Positions 40,658 through 50,511 are shown, numbered from the stretch's first letter. The stretch: 64,000 bases of DNA from Thermoactinomyces daqus (GCF_000763315.1 NZ_JPST01000013.1:1-64000), one strand, 5' to 3'. Made by a program: numbers and translations. Notes: generated from the letters alone by a model not told the origin.

Positions 40658-41434
40658 ATGCCTTCAATTTTGCTTGAGAAGAAAGAGGGCTTGGCCATTG
40701 TAACGATCAACCGCCCCGAAGTGCACAACGCCCTGAACCGGCCCGTATTGAGCGAACTGGCGCAGGTGACGGAAGAATTGGCAAACGACCGGCAGACGCG
40801 TGTTGTGATCATTACCGGAGCAGGGGAGAAAGCATTTTCTGCGGGAGCGGACTTGAAGGAGCGGCGTACGATGTCGGAGGACGAAGTTCGTCACTTTATC
40901 AGGCTGATCCGCGATACATTCACCAAAATTGAGCAAATGCCGAAGCCGGTCATCGCCGCGGTCAACGGAGCCGCTTTCGGCGGGGGAACGGAACTGGCTC
41001 TGGCCTGCGACCTTCGTATCGTTGCCGAACATGCCATGCTGGGGTTGACCGAAGTTTCGCTCGGCATCATTCCCGGGGCCGGAGGGACGCAGCGCCTGTC
41101 GAGACTCGTGGGAAAAACGAAAGCAAAAGAATGGATCTTCACAGCCAGGAAGGTGACGGCAGCGGAAGCAGAGCGCTGGGGCCTGGCCAATCAGGTAACG
41201 CCCCGGGGGAAAACGCTGACAACGGCGATCGAGTGGGCACAAGCGATCAAAGAGAATGCACCGCTGGCCTTGGCTCAGGCCAAATTGGCCATCGACCGTG
41301 GTCTGGAGACCGATCTGGAGACGGGTCTTCTGTTGGAAACCAAGGCATACGAGACGCTGATCCCGACAAAAGACCGGCTGGAAGGGTTGGCCGCCTTTAA
41401 AGAAAAAAGAAAACCACGCTATACTGGCGAATAG
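40658..41434 (+). CDS. yngF: Enoyl-CoA hydratase family protein, probable methylglutaconyl-CoA hydratase
   Basis: The 258-residue crotonase has AFSAGADLKERRTM, NGAAFGGGTELALACDLRI and EVSLGIIPGAGGTQRLSRLVG, including both glutamates of an active hydratase. Its operon position between HMG-CoA lyase and the carboxyltransferase points to 3-methylglutaconyl-CoA as substrate (inference from context). ATG at 40658 follows AGGAGGAGAAGG. Confidence 0.9.
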   Translation: MPSILLEKKEGLAIVTINRPEVHNALNRPVLSELAQVTEELANDRQTRVVIITGAGEKAFSAGADLKERRTMSEDEVRHFIRLIRDTFTKIEQMPKPVIAAVNGAAFGGGTELALACDLRIVAEHAMLGLTEVSLGIIPGAGGTQRLSRLVGKTKAKEWIFTARKVTAAEAERWGLANQVTPRGKTLTTAIEWAQAIKENAPLALAQAKLAIDRGLETDLETGLLLETKAYETLIPTKDRLEGLAAFKEKRKPRYTGE

Positions 41435-41453
41435 AAGCGGGGAGGGATCCGAA

Positions 41454-42989
41454 ATGAAAGAGACATGGTCCGAGGAATTGAAGGAAAGGATTGAAAAAAT
41501 TGAGGCCGGCGGTGCTCCGAAATATCATGAAAAACTGAAGCAGCAGAAAAAACTGTTTGTACGGGACCGGCTGCGGTTGCTCTTTGATGATGATGTTCAG
41601 CTGGAAGACGGAAAGTTCGCCAACTTCATGGCCGGGGACTTGCCGGCAGACGGAGTGGTGACCGGGATTGGCCGGATTCACGGCCAAACGGTATGCGTGA
41701 TGGCCAATGATTCAACAGTCAAAGCCGGATCGTGGGGGGCCCGCACAGTCGAGAAAATCATTCGCATCCAGGAAACGGCAGAGAAGTTGCAGGTTCCGAT
41801 CATTTATCTGGTTGATTCCGCCGGGGCGCGCATCACCGACCAAATTGAAATGTTTCCCGGGCGTAGAGGGGCGGGACGGATTTTTTATAATCAGGTGAAA
41901 CTTTCGGGCATGGTTCCGCAGGTCTGCGTTTTGTTCGGCCCGTCGGCAGCCGGTGGTGCTTATATTCCCGCCTTTTGCGATATCGTCATCATGGTGGACA
42001 AAAATGCCAGCATGTATCTGGGGTCGCCGCGGATGGCGGAAATGGTGATTGGCGAAAAGGTGACATTGGAGCAGATGGGAGGCGCCCGCATGCATTGCTC
42101 CGTGAGCGGCTGCGGTGATGTGCTGGCATCGAGCGAAGAAGAGGCGATCGCCGCGGCCAGGCGTTATCTGAGCTATTTTCCGGCCAATTATCTCGGTAAA
42201 CCGGCGATGGCAGAACCGAAGCAGCCGTCGCCGGAAGCGCGACCCATTGCTGAAATCGTGCCGGATCATCAAAATTCGCCTTTTGATATGCTCGAACTGG
42301 TTCACAGCCTGGTGGATGAAGGTACTTTCTTTGAAATCAAAGCTCTGTTCGCCCGTGAACTGATTACCGGCTTCGCCCGCTTGAACGGACGGGTGATCGG
42401 GGTGGTGGCCAATCAGTCCAAAGTGAAAGGCGGCGTTTTGTTCGTCGATTCGGCCGACAAGGCTGCCCGCTTTATCACGCTGTGCGATGCCTATCAAATT
42501 CCGCTCCTGTTCCTTGCCGATGTACCCGGGTTTATGATCGGAACCCAGGTGGAACGGGCCGGGATTATCCGTCACGGGGCGAAGATGATTGCGGCTATGT
42601 CGGAGGCGACGGTTCCCAAAATCTCTGTCATCGTGCGCAAAGCGTACGGAGCGGGTTTGTATGCCATGGCCGGCCCCGCCTTTGAACCGGATGCCTGCCT
42701 CGCCCTGCCAACGGCGCAGATTGCCGTGATGGGGCCGGAAGCGGCGGTCAATGCGGTTTACAGCAATAAAATCGCTGAGTTGGAGGAGCCGCAACGAACC
42801 CGATTTGTCATGGAGAAACGGGAGGAGTATAAAAAGGATATCGACATCTATCGTTTGGCGAGTGAACTGATCGTCGATGATATCGTTGCTCCCGAGCGGT
42901 TGCGGGATGAGCTGATTGCCCGCTTTGCCGCATATGAATCGAAACAGATGACATTCAGCAAACGAAAACATCCTGTCTACCCGGTCTGA
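41454..42989 (+). CDS. yngE: Acyl-CoA carboxylase carboxyltransferase subunit
   Basis: The 511-residue protein has the fused beta/alpha carboxyltransferase layout of propionyl- and methylcrotonyl-CoA carboxylases: KLFVRDRLRLLFDDD, GRIHGQTVCVMANDSTVKAG, FGPSAAGGAYIPAFCD, GVVANQSKVKGGVLFVDSADK (given in part), DVPGFMIGTQVE and AVMGPEAAVNAVY. It moves carboxyl from biotin to the acyl-CoA. Same length as B. subtilis YngE. It closes the five-gene operon before a terminator. The acyl-CoA synthetase and dehydrogenase of the B. subtilis operon are absent here. Confidence 0.93.
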   Translation: MKETWSEELKERIEKIEAGGAPKYHEKLKQQKKLFVRDRLRLLFDDDVQLEDGKFANFMAGDLPADGVVTGIGRIHGQTVCVMANDSTVKAGSWGARTVEKIIRIQETAEKLQVPIIYLVDSAGARITDQIEMFPGRRGAGRIFYNQVKLSGMVPQVCVLFGPSAAGGAYIPAFCDIVIMVDKNASMYLGSPRMAEMVIGEKVTLEQMGGARMHCSVSGCGDVLASSEEEAIAAARRYLSYFPANYLGKPAMAEPKQPSPEARPIAEIVPDHQNSPFDMLELVHSLVDEGTFFEIKALFARELITGFARLNGRVIGVVANQSKVKGGVLFVDSADKAARFITLCDAYQIPLLFLADVPGFMIGTQVERAGIIRHGAKMIAAMSEATVPKISVIVRKAYGAGLYAMAGPAFEPDACLALPTAQIAVMGPEAAVNAVYSNKIAELEEPQRTRFVMEKREEYKKDIDIYRLASELIVDDIVAPERLRDELIARFAAYESKQMTFSKRKHPVYPV

Positions 42990-42993
42990 CAAG

Positions 42994-43023
42994 AAAAGGA
43001 GCCCTGCCCGGCTCCTTATTTTA
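42994..43023 (+). terminator. Terminator of the yng-type operon
   Basis: AAGGAGCC (42996-43003) pairs with GGCTCCTT (43010-43017), followed by ATTTT. Confidence 0.8.
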
Positions 43024-43153
43024 AAAGGGGCATGTCCATCCGTTTCCTTCCCTTCCGCCGGGCGAAGATGTACCCATGGGGCGGACATAAATGCCGGAGT
43101 CGGGAAAGGGGCGATTTTTTTGTGGGAAACATGCTGGAGCAAGAGGTGAAAAG

Positions 43154-44653
43154 ATGAAATATGTAATCGGGATCGATCTGGGAACCAGCAGTGTCAAAAC
43201 GATTTTGGTCAATCAAAGGGGAGAGGTTTGCGCGGAGGTTTCCAAGAATTATCCGCTGATTCAGATGAAATCCGGCTACAGCGAGCAGGATCCGGAGGAA
43301 TGGGTCGGGCAAACGGTATCGGCCTTGTCCGAGCTGCTTTCCCTTTCCCGCGTCAACCCCGCAGATATTGAAGGAATCAGCTATTCCGGGCAGATGCACG
43401 GGTTAGTGCTGTTGGATGATCACCATCAGGTGTTGCGTCCGGCAATTCTTTGGAATGACACGAGAACCACTGCGCAGTGTACAGCAATTGCCGAGGCATT
43501 GGGAGAGGATTTGCTGCGGATCACAAAGAACCGCCCGTTGGAGGGATTTACACTGCCCAAAATTTTATGGGTAAAGGAGCATGAACCGGAAATTTTCAAG
43601 AAGGCCCGGGTATTTCTTTTGCCCAAGGATTATTTGCGGTTCAGGATGACCGGAGTGATCTGCAGCGATTTTTCGGATGCGGCCGGGACGTTGCTTTTGG
43701 ATGTGGCGGAAAGGAAATGGAGTGCGGAGATTTGCCGCCAGTTGGGAATTCCGCCGGAGATTTGTCCTCCTCTTGTGGAGTCCCACGAATTTGTCGGCAC
43801 CTTGCTTCCTGAGATTGCGCAGCTGACCGGGTTGCGGAGGGGGACAAACGTTTTTGCCGGCGGGGCGGATAATGCTTGCGGGGCAGTCGGGGCCGGAATT
43901 TTATCGCCAGGAATCACGCTGTGCAGTATCGGAACATCCGGCGTCATTCTGTCCCATGAAGATCAGAAGGAGCGGGATTTCAAAGGAAAAGTGCACTTTT
44001 TTAACCATGCCAAAGCCGGTTCCTTCTATGCTATGGGCGTTACCCTTTCCGCCGGTTACAGCCTGAGCTGGTTTAAAGAGACTTTTTTCCAAAATGAAAC
44101 GTTTGAAGGATTGTTGCAAGGTGTTAACGAGGTTCCGCCCGGTTCCGGCGGGCTGCTCTTCGCTCCTTATCTGTTTGGAGAGCGAACACCGCACGCCGAC
44201 TCGGCGATCCGGGGCAGTTTCATCGGAGTTGATGCGGCTCATCGCAAAGAGAATTTTGTGAGGGCTGTTATGGAGGGGATCACGTTTTCGCTACATGAGA
44301 CGATCCGGATTTTCCGAAGTGAAGGAAAAGCGATTGACCGGATCATCTCGATCGGCGGAGGAGCCAAAAACCAATGCTGGCTGCAAATGCAGGCGGATAT
44401 TTTTGGCGCCGAGGTGATCAAACTGGAAAGCGAGCAGGGACCTGCTTTGGGTGCAGCTATGCTGGCGGCATTCGGTTGCGGCTGGTTTGCATCGCTCGAG
44501 GAATGTGCAGAACAGTTTATCCGCCCGTCTTCGGCGTTTTATCCGCAATCGGAGGCAGTGAAGAAATACCAGGCGCTCTTTGAGATTTATCAGGAAATTT
44601 ATGCGAAAACCAAAGGGATCTGCCATGCCATGCAGTCTCTGAAAATGTGGTAA
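43154..44653 (+). CDS. xylB: Xylulokinase (FGGY family)
   Basis: The 499-residue protein is a typical XylB: VIGIDLGTSSVKTILV, GYSEQDPEEWVGQT, ISYSGQMHGLVLLD, ILWNDTRTTAQ, FAGGADNACGAVGAG, GERTPHADSAIRG and ISIGGGAKNQCWLQMQADI. It phosphorylates D-xylulose on the way to the pentose phosphate pathway. ATG at 43154 follows AGAGGTG. No xylA, xylose transporter or XylR gene is in the window, so it is a solitary kinase placed between the yng-type operon and panE; a related polyol or ketose could be the substrate. Confidence 0.9.
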   Translation: MKYVIGIDLGTSSVKTILVNQRGEVCAEVSKNYPLIQMKSGYSEQDPEEWVGQTVSALSELLSLSRVNPADIEGISYSGQMHGLVLLDDHHQVLRPAILWNDTRTTAQCTAIAEALGEDLLRITKNRPLEGFTLPKILWVKEHEPEIFKKARVFLLPKDYLRFRMTGVICSDFSDAAGTLLLDVAERKWSAEICRQLGIPPEICPPLVESHEFVGTLLPEIAQLTGLRRGTNVFAGGADNACGAVGAGILSPGITLCSIGTSGVILSHEDQKERDFKGKVHFFNHAKAGSFYAMGVTLSAGYSLSWFKETFFQNETFEGLLQGVNEVPPGSGGLLFAPYLFGERTPHADSAIRGSFIGVDAAHRKENFVRAVMEGITFSLHETIRIFRSEGKAIDRIISIGGGAKNQCWLQMQADIFGAEVIKLESEQGPALGAAMLAAFGCGWFASLEECAEQFIRPSSAFYPQSEAVKKYQALFEIYQEIYAKTKGICHAMQSLKMW

Positions 44654-45013
44654 AAAGGAAAGCGTGGAAACGATCTTCCGCAGATAATCTTTGGTTGAGC
44701 CGATTTGCCTGTGCCTGTTGAAGAGAGGGAACAGTAAAGACTAATGACGGTTTGGGGATGCGATTTGACAGTAAATGCCCTTTGCTCCATATACGGCAAA
44801 GGGCTTCAGCTAGTTGACCACTTCCGGCAGTCGTTTAAGTAATTGGCATGTTTTCTTAACGGACGGATCAGCGTTTTCCTCCGGATTTTACTTGCATCCG
44901 GGGGTTGTCAGGTTTGACATGAATATATCTGTGCCTGTAAGGCTACTTTTGTTATACTCAAATGGAAGAAACGAGAAATCTGCCTTGGGCAAAAGAAATG
45001 GAGCGTGAATAAA
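44654..45013. other. Intergenic region before panE
   Basis: A hairpin GCCCTTTG (44777-44784) with CAAAGGGC (44797-44804) is a likely terminator of xylB, although only a weak T run follows. An extended -10 promoter, TGTTATACT (TATACT at 44953-44958), lies before panE. No gene is seen. Confidence 0.5.
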
Positions 45014-45949
45014 ATGCGGGTGGCTATTCTGGGGTCCGGTTCACTGGGACTGCTGTGGGGAGCGCGAATGCAGCCGCTTTTCGGGGAAAATCTGCTTCTG
45101 TTGACTAGAACAAAGGATCAGGCAGAATTGCTGAATCGCGAAGGAATCCGCTTTATCGGCCAGGGCGGAGAAACGGAACAACGTGCTTGTCATGCCGTAT
45201 GCAGTGATGAGATGCCTGAAGGGAAGATCGACCTGTTGCTTGTCATGGTCAAACAAACGCATTTGTCGGCCGTTCTTCCTGTGATTCAAAAAGGAACTCA
45301 CCCGGAATCGCAAATTATTTTTTGGCAAAACGGATTAGGGCATCAGGAGAACATTGCCCGACTGACAGATCGCCCTTGGACTTATCTGTCGGTGACCACC
45401 GAGGGGGCATTGAGGGAAGGAGACAACGTGATTCGCGGAACGGGAAGGGGAGAGACGTCCATCGGTTTATATCCCCCGTCAGAGGAAAAACCTCACCCTC
45501 TGCTTTTGCGCTGGATAAACATATTGAAGGAGCAAGCTGGGTGCAACATCCTATATGATCGGCAAATATTGCATAAGATATGGGGAAAGCTGGCTGTCAA
45601 TTGTGTGATCAATCCACTGACGGCGCTTTACGGGGTGAAAAACGGAGCACTCCTCTCACCCGAGTATCAAGCGGAGTGGAAAGAGATTTTACATGAAGTG
45701 GTTTTGGTGGCGAACCGGGAGGGAATTCCCTTATCCTATGCGGATCTGGACGAGAAGGTGAAAAGCGTCTGCAAACAAACGGCAGGAAACTTTTCGTCAA
45801 TGCTGCAGGATGTCATGAGGGGGAATAAGACGGAGGTCGATTTTATCAATGGGGCGATTGTACGGCTTGGCCGGAAACACCGGATCGATACACCGGTCAA
45901 TTTGCGTCTTGTGAATCTGATCCATGAAAAGGAAGAACAAATGTTATAA
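45014..45949 (+). CDS. panE: 2-dehydropantoate 2-reductase
   Basis: The 311-residue protein has the NADPH-binding opening MRVAILGSGSLGLLWGARM, VMVKQTHL, WQNGLGHQENI, KLAVNCVINPLTALYGVKNG and EVDFINGAIV with KHRIDTPVN. These fit PanE/ApbA, which makes pantoate for coenzyme A. ATG 45014 is used; a GTG three codons earlier sits too close to the GGAG. In B. subtilis the homologue (ylbQ) also precedes bshC, although here an MFS gene comes between. Confidence 0.9.
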   Translation: MRVAILGSGSLGLLWGARMQPLFGENLLLLTRTKDQAELLNREGIRFIGQGGETEQRACHAVCSDEMPEGKIDLLLVMVKQTHLSAVLPVIQKGTHPESQIIFWQNGLGHQENIARLTDRPWTYLSVTTEGALREGDNVIRGTGRGETSIGLYPPSEEKPHPLLLRWINILKEQAGCNILYDRQILHKIWGKLAVNCVINPLTALYGVKNGALLSPEYQAEWKEILHEVVLVANREGIPLSYADLDEKVKSVCKQTAGNFSSMLQDVMRGNKTEVDFINGAIVRLGRKHRIDTPVNLRLVNLIHEKEEQML

Positions 45950-46039
45950 TAAGAAAGGTTGAGCAGCGAAAAGCAATCAAACTGTTATCCGTACATGAAG
46001 CCGGGCTTTCGGTTTGCCATTGATCGTGGAGGGGGTATT

Positions 46040-47422
46040 TTGGCGCGTTCAAAGCGGTTTTTTTCATTTGAAACGTTTGTCCTGGCAATTATATTGGGTA
46101 CGGTGGATGCCATTTTGGTCACACCGGTTTTGCCATTTATCATGAAGGAGTACGGATTGCCCATCCATTGGACGATATGGGTGATCTCCCTATATATGGC
46201 TTTTTTCTCTTTTTCGCTTCCAGTCATGGACAGCTGGGCGGTGAATACCAGCCGCACAAAGGTGTTTATTCTCTCGGTCGCTTTTCTGGCGTTTGGGTCA
46301 CTGACAGCGATTCTGGCGAAAAAATGGGTTTGGTTTATGTGGGGAAGGGTAATTCAGTCTGTCGGGGCCAGCGGGCTGGTTCCATGCGTTTCCGTCTATG
46401 CCCGCCGTTTTTTGAACCGCCCCGGCAAATGGGGGAAGCGGGTCATCCTGTTCGGACTGGGATTCGGGTTTATTCTCATGCCTTTGCTTTCCGTTTCCTT
46501 CGCGCATGAACTGGGATGGCGTTCAGTCTTTTTTGTCCACCTGCTTTTACTCCTGTTGCTCCTCCTGATTGTCAGGCGATGGAGCCTGCCCGATCAACCG
46601 GGGCGGGTAAAAGGAGCTTCGGGTGAGTCGATTCTTTTCTTCGGACTGACGATCCTGTTTTTGATGACGGCGGTGTCCAGTACCGATTTTTTGGAAGGCC
46701 TGCCCGCTTTTTTCGACCGGGATGTTCTTCCCTTATGGATTGTGGCCATCGGCATGGTTGTCCCTCTGTTTATGGTGGAACGCCAGGAGAGACAGCCTTT
46801 TTTTGACCCCCACCTGTTTGCCCACTGGCGGCTCTGGCTGTTATATTTACAAGTGGCGCTGTGCGGCTTTGCCTGGGTGGCCCTGCTTTTGGTGCCGGTA
46901 TGGCTGGTTCGGGTGACCCGGTCGAATGATTTCGGCATCGGGGCACTGCTCTCTTTCATCCTGTTCTGTGTATTGTTTTCGCTGCCGCTGATACACGGTC
47001 TGACCCGCAAATGGAATTTAAGGCGAACCATGTCGCTCGGATTCAGTCTGGCGGCGGTTTCCTATCTCGTTCTGGCTTTCGGAAATCACGGGATTTGGTT
47101 CTTTTCCGCCTTGGTTATGCTGGGATTCAGTTTCAGCTTTTCATTGGTTGCCCCTGTACACCAGTTTTTATTTTCCTGGGTGTCGCCGAGGCAGATTCGG
47201 AATGGATTAACGGCTTTGGGGATGTTTCGCACGGCGGGCGGGGCCATCGGCTTGACGGCGCTGGCGAGGCTGATCAGCTCATTTAGTATCAGGTCGGCGG
47301 TTTTGACCGATCCGTTGAAGAGAGCGGCCGAGAGCAATATGCTTTTGTTTGCTGCGGGCGTGTCGTTGCTGGGGCTGGTTGTCAGTTTGTTGTTGCCTTT
47401 AAATAGACAGAAAGAGGTATAA
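46040..47422 (+). CDS. MFS transporter, EmrB-like group
   Basis: The 460-residue protein has about twelve to fourteen hydrophobic segments. The first part has DAILVTPVLPFIMKEYG and GRVIQSVGASGLVPCVSVY, which resembles motif C-type sequences of drug exporters. TTG at 46040 is preferred because GGAGGGGG lies just before it. The substrate is unknown. It lies between panE and bshC on the same strand, an insertion compared with B. subtilis gene order. Confidence 0.8.
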   Translation: MARSKRFFSFETFVLAIILGTVDAILVTPVLPFIMKEYGLPIHWTIWVISLYMAFFSFSLPVMDSWAVNTSRTKVFILSVAFLAFGSLTAILAKKWVWFMWGRVIQSVGASGLVPCVSVYARRFLNRPGKWGKRVILFGLGFGFILMPLLSVSFAHELGWRSVFFVHLLLLLLLLLIVRRWSLPDQPGRVKGASGESILFFGLTILFLMTAVSSTDFLEGLPAFFDRDVLPLWIVAIGMVVPLFMVERQERQPFFDPHLFAHWRLWLLYLQVALCGFAWVALLLVPVWLVRVTRSNDFGIGALLSFILFCVLFSLPLIHGLTRKWNLRRTMSLGFSLAAVSYLVLAFGNHGIWFFSALVMLGFSFSFSLVAPVHQFLFSWVSPRQIRNGLTALGMFRTAGGAIGLTALARLISSFSIRSAVLTDPLKRAAESNMLLFAAGVSLLGLVVSLLLPLNRQKEV

Positions 47423-47500
47423 GTCATTTCAGCTGATCATTTTGTTCATGATATACTATAAATGTAGGTTTTTAAGCTTATTTTGAAGAAGGAGTTCCAT

Positions 47501-49147
47501 ATGAAGCTGGAAACCATTAACGTTCAAGAAGGAACGGGTTTATTTCATTCTTATCTTGAAAATGAGGCATTTGTTCGTTCCTTTTATGCATATACACCCT
47601 GGGAGAAGGAAAGCATCAGCAAACGCGTTTCCTACCTGGATCAAATGCGGCCTGGGCTGGCTGCACCGCGCCTCAGATTAGTTGAGGCGCTTCAATCTTA
47701 TCTGGAACCGGAGCTGTCTCATCCGGCGGTTATCCGCAATCTGGAACGGTTGAAAAATCCGGACAGCTTGGTTGTGATCGGCGGTCAGCAAGCCGGTCTG
47801 TTAAGCGGTCCCCTTTATACGATCCACAAGGCGATCACCGTTATCCAATGGGCCCGGCGGGCTGAGGAAATGCTGAACCGCCCGGTGATCCCTGTCTTTT
47901 GGATTGCCGGCGAAGATCATGATTTTGAGGAGGTCAATCATATTTGGATTGATCACCCGGAGAACAAATCGCGCAAAGTGAAACTGGAAGTTAAAGGGAA
48001 AACGAAACAGCCGGTCTCTGCTTACGTTCTCACCCCGGAGGAAACCCATTCCTGGCTGGAGTCGCTCGCACGTCTGCTGCCTGATCATGAGCATAAAAAA
48101 GAGTGGCTTGACAGAATGAAGCAATTGATTGGGGAGCCGCTTTCGTGGACCCGTTTTTTTGCGAGAGTGATGCACGATTTCTTCGGAAAATGGGGGCTTG
48201 TGCTCATCGACTCGGCGGACCCGGGGCTGAGGAAACTTGAAAGCCCCTTTTTCAGGGAATTGATTATGAAAAGCCCCCGGCTGCTGCAACACGTTGCCGA
48301 AAAAACGATCATGCTGGAGCAGTGGGGATTCCCGGCTCCGGTCGAGCTGAAGGACAATCAAGCCAACCTTTTCATCCTGATTGACGGCGAACGCTATCCG
48401 TTGTACCGGGAAGGGGAGGTCTGGCAGGCAGGAGAAACGGGTCACCGCTTTACGGAAGCAGAATTGCTCCATCTGGCGGAAACGGCCCCTGAACGATTCA
48501 GCAACAATGTGATCACAAGGCCGTTAATGCAAGAGTATCTGTTCCCGGTTCTCTTTTTTGTCGGAGGGCCCGGTGAAATTGCCTATTGGGGAATACTGCG
48601 GGAAGCTTTTCGCGAAATGGGGCTGGAGATGCCCATTGTGCTGCCGCGTGAACAGTTGACGTTAATCGACCGGCTGGCGGAAAAGCGAATCAATGATTTT
48701 TCCCTGTCTTGGATGGATGTTTTCAGCCGTCTCGAAGAAAAGAGGGCCCAATGGCTGGAAGAAAGAAAGCCTCCGGAGCTGGAAAGCCGGTTTTTGCATG
48801 CCAAAGAGTCCATTCAGGCTCTCCACCGCCGGCTGACCGATGAACTGGCTGGGGAAATCGGCATGAATATGCGGGAGATGGGCCGTAAAAACGAGGAGAA
48901 GGTTTTGGCGCAGATAGACTATTTCTACCGCTTTGCCAAAAAAGCGATCGAAACGAAGCACGGGGCAGGCTTACGTCAATGGGATGAGCTGATTGCCTCG
49001 GTCAGGCCGGACAGGAAACCGCAAGAGCGGGTCTATAATGTGATTCAGTATTGGAACTTATACGGGATCAACTGGATCGATGAATTGGTGGAAACATCTT
49101 TCGTTGACATTGATCGAGCTTTGCGGCATCATTTTGTTATCTTGTAA
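47501..49147 (+). CDS. bshC: Bacillithiol biosynthesis cysteine-adding enzyme BshC
   Basis: The 548-residue protein has the Rossmann-like core of BshC: VVIGGQQAGLLSGPLYTIHKA near residue 98 (given in part), PVFWIAGEDHDFEEVNHIW, VLIDSADPGLRKL, VGGPGEIAYWG and a C-terminal coiled coil (IGMNMREMGRKNEEKV). It joins cysteine to glucosaminyl-malate to finish bacillithiol, the main low-molecular thiol of Bacillales. ATG at 47501 follows AAGGAG. It precedes ahcY and then mraZ; in B. subtilis mraZ follows directly. Confidence 0.95.
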   Translation: MKLETINVQEGTGLFHSYLENEAFVRSFYAYTPWEKESISKRVSYLDQMRPGLAAPRLRLVEALQSYLEPELSHPAVIRNLERLKNPDSLVVIGGQQAGLLSGPLYTIHKAITVIQWARRAEEMLNRPVIPVFWIAGEDHDFEEVNHIWIDHPENKSRKVKLEVKGKTKQPVSAYVLTPEETHSWLESLARLLPDHEHKKEWLDRMKQLIGEPLSWTRFFARVMHDFFGKWGLVLIDSADPGLRKLESPFFRELIMKSPRLLQHVAEKTIMLEQWGFPAPVELKDNQANLFILIDGERYPLYREGEVWQAGETGHRFTEAELLHLAETAPERFSNNVITRPLMQEYLFPVLFFVGGPGEIAYWGILREAFREMGLEMPIVLPREQLTLIDRLAEKRINDFSLSWMDVFSRLEEKRAQWLEERKPPELESRFLHAKESIQALHRRLTDELAGEIGMNMREMGRKNEEKVLAQIDYFYRFAKKAIETKHGAGLRQWDELIASVRPDRKPQERVYNVIQYWNLYGINWIDELVETSFVDIDRALRHHFVIL

Positions 49148-49192
49148 AATCGCCGTTTCAGTTTTGTTATCTCATACATAAGGGGGATTATG

Positions 49193-50452
49193 ATGAATCC
49201 TGTGGAAAAAAGCATAGTTCGCGATCTCAATCTGGCTCCGAATGGCCGCCTGAAAATGGACTGGGCCCGTGAGCACATGCCGGTCTTGAATCGGCTGCGT
49301 GAACGGTTGTCGGCAGAAAGACCGCTCGCCGGGCAAAAAGTGGCGATCTCGCTTCATCTGGAAGCAAAAACAGCTTGCCTGGCGGAACTGATTCGCGATG
49401 CAGGCGCCGATGTTGCTATTACGGGGAGCAATCCGCTGTCCACACAGGATGACATCGCTGCTGCTCTCGCTGTATCGGGGATTACCGTCTTTGCCAAATA
49501 TAATCCGAGCCCGGAAGAATACAAGGATCACCTGATCAAAACATTGGAAACGAAACCGGATCTGATTATTGACGATGGCGGGGATCTTGTCAGCATTCTG
49601 CACTCGGAACGTCCCGATCTCCTGGAAAACGTCAAAGGAGGATGTGAAGAGACGACCACCGGAATCCTGCGCCTCCGTTCGCTGGAAAAAACGGATGAGC
49701 TGCGATTCCCGATGGTGGCCGTGAACGACGCATACTCCAAATTTTTGTTTGATAACCGTTACGGTACCGGGCAGTCTGTCTGGGATGGGATCAATCGCAC
49801 CACCAACCTGGTCGTTGCCGGCAAAACAGTGGTTGTCGTCGGCTATGGCTGGTGCGGACGCGGTGTGGCAATGCGTGCGAAGGGGCTTGGCGCGCAGGTG
49901 ATCGTCACTGAAGTGGATGCGATTAAGGCGACGGAAGCCCATATGGACGGCTTTATTGTGATGCCGATGGCAGAAGCGGCGAAGTTCGGGGATTATTTCG
50001 TCACCACCACCGGGAACAAAGGAGTGATCAGCGCTGATCATTTCCACGTGATGAAGCCAGGTGCGATTTTGGCCAATGCCGGTCATTTCAATGTGGAAAT
50101 CGATGTGGCGGCATTGGAACAAATGGCGGTCAGCAAACGGGTGGTGCGGAAAGATATCGAGGAGTTTTTGCTGCCTGACGGGCGCAAGTTGTATCTCCTG
50201 GCCGAAGGGCGTCTTGTCAACCTGGCGGCGGGCGACGGTCATCCGGCGGAAATTATGGATATGACTTTTGCCCTGCAAGCCCTTTGCCTGTTGTATGTGC
50301 ATGAAAACCATGACAAAATCGGGCGCAAAGTGATTGATGTTCCTTACCAGATTGATGAACAGGTGGCCCGGTATTTCCTGGAGGCCAATGGAATCCGAAT
50401 CGACCGTCTCACCGAAGAGCAAGAGAAATATTTGGCCAGCTGGCAGTTATAA
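49193..50452 (+). CDS. ahcY: Adenosylhomocysteinase (S-adenosylhomocysteine hydrolase)
   Basis: The 419-residue protein fits AhcY: ISLHLEAKTACLAELIRDAGA, GCEETTTGILRLRSLEK, FDNRYGTGQSVWDGINRTTN, the NAD site VVVVGYGWCGRGVAMRAKG, NAGHFNVEIDV and C-terminal dimer NAD contacts. It splits S-adenosylhomocysteine to adenosine and homocysteine. Most Bacillus use the Pfs/LuxS route instead, so its presence is notable. Start at 49193 puts AGGGGGA at a good distance; 49190 is possible. A strong terminator separates it from mraZ. Confidence 0.95.
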   Translation: MNPVEKSIVRDLNLAPNGRLKMDWAREHMPVLNRLRERLSAERPLAGQKVAISLHLEAKTACLAELIRDAGADVAITGSNPLSTQDDIAAALAVSGITVFAKYNPSPEEYKDHLIKTLETKPDLIIDDGGDLVSILHSERPDLLENVKGGCEETTTGILRLRSLEKTDELRFPMVAVNDAYSKFLFDNRYGTGQSVWDGINRTTNLVVAGKTVVVVGYGWCGRGVAMRAKGLGAQVIVTEVDAIKATEAHMDGFIVMPMAEAAKFGDYFVTTTGNKGVISADHFHVMKPGAILANAGHFNVEIDVAALEQMAVSKRVVRKDIEEFLLPDGRKLYLLAEGRLVNLAAGDGHPAEIMDMTFALQALCLLYVHENHDKIGRKVIDVPYQIDEQVARYFLEANGIRIDRLTEEQEKYLASWQL

Positions 50453-50482
50453 TTTATCCAAAAAATGGCAATAAACTTCTGG

Positions 50483-50511
50483 AATCCTGCACGCGGGTGC
50501 AGGATTTTTTA
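50483..50511 (+). terminator. Terminator of ahcY
   Basis: AATCCTGCAC pairs with GTGCAGGATT around GCGG, then TTTTAA. It stands just before the mraZ promoter. Confidence 0.9.

Noticed and set aside
41712-43142. 476-codon minus-strand frame across yngE
   Set aside because: It is a codon-bias shadow of the carboxyltransferase gene.
49172-50422. 416-codon minus-strand frame across ahcY
   Set aside because: It is a shadow of ahcY, with histidine-, phenylalanine- and arginine-rich composition.
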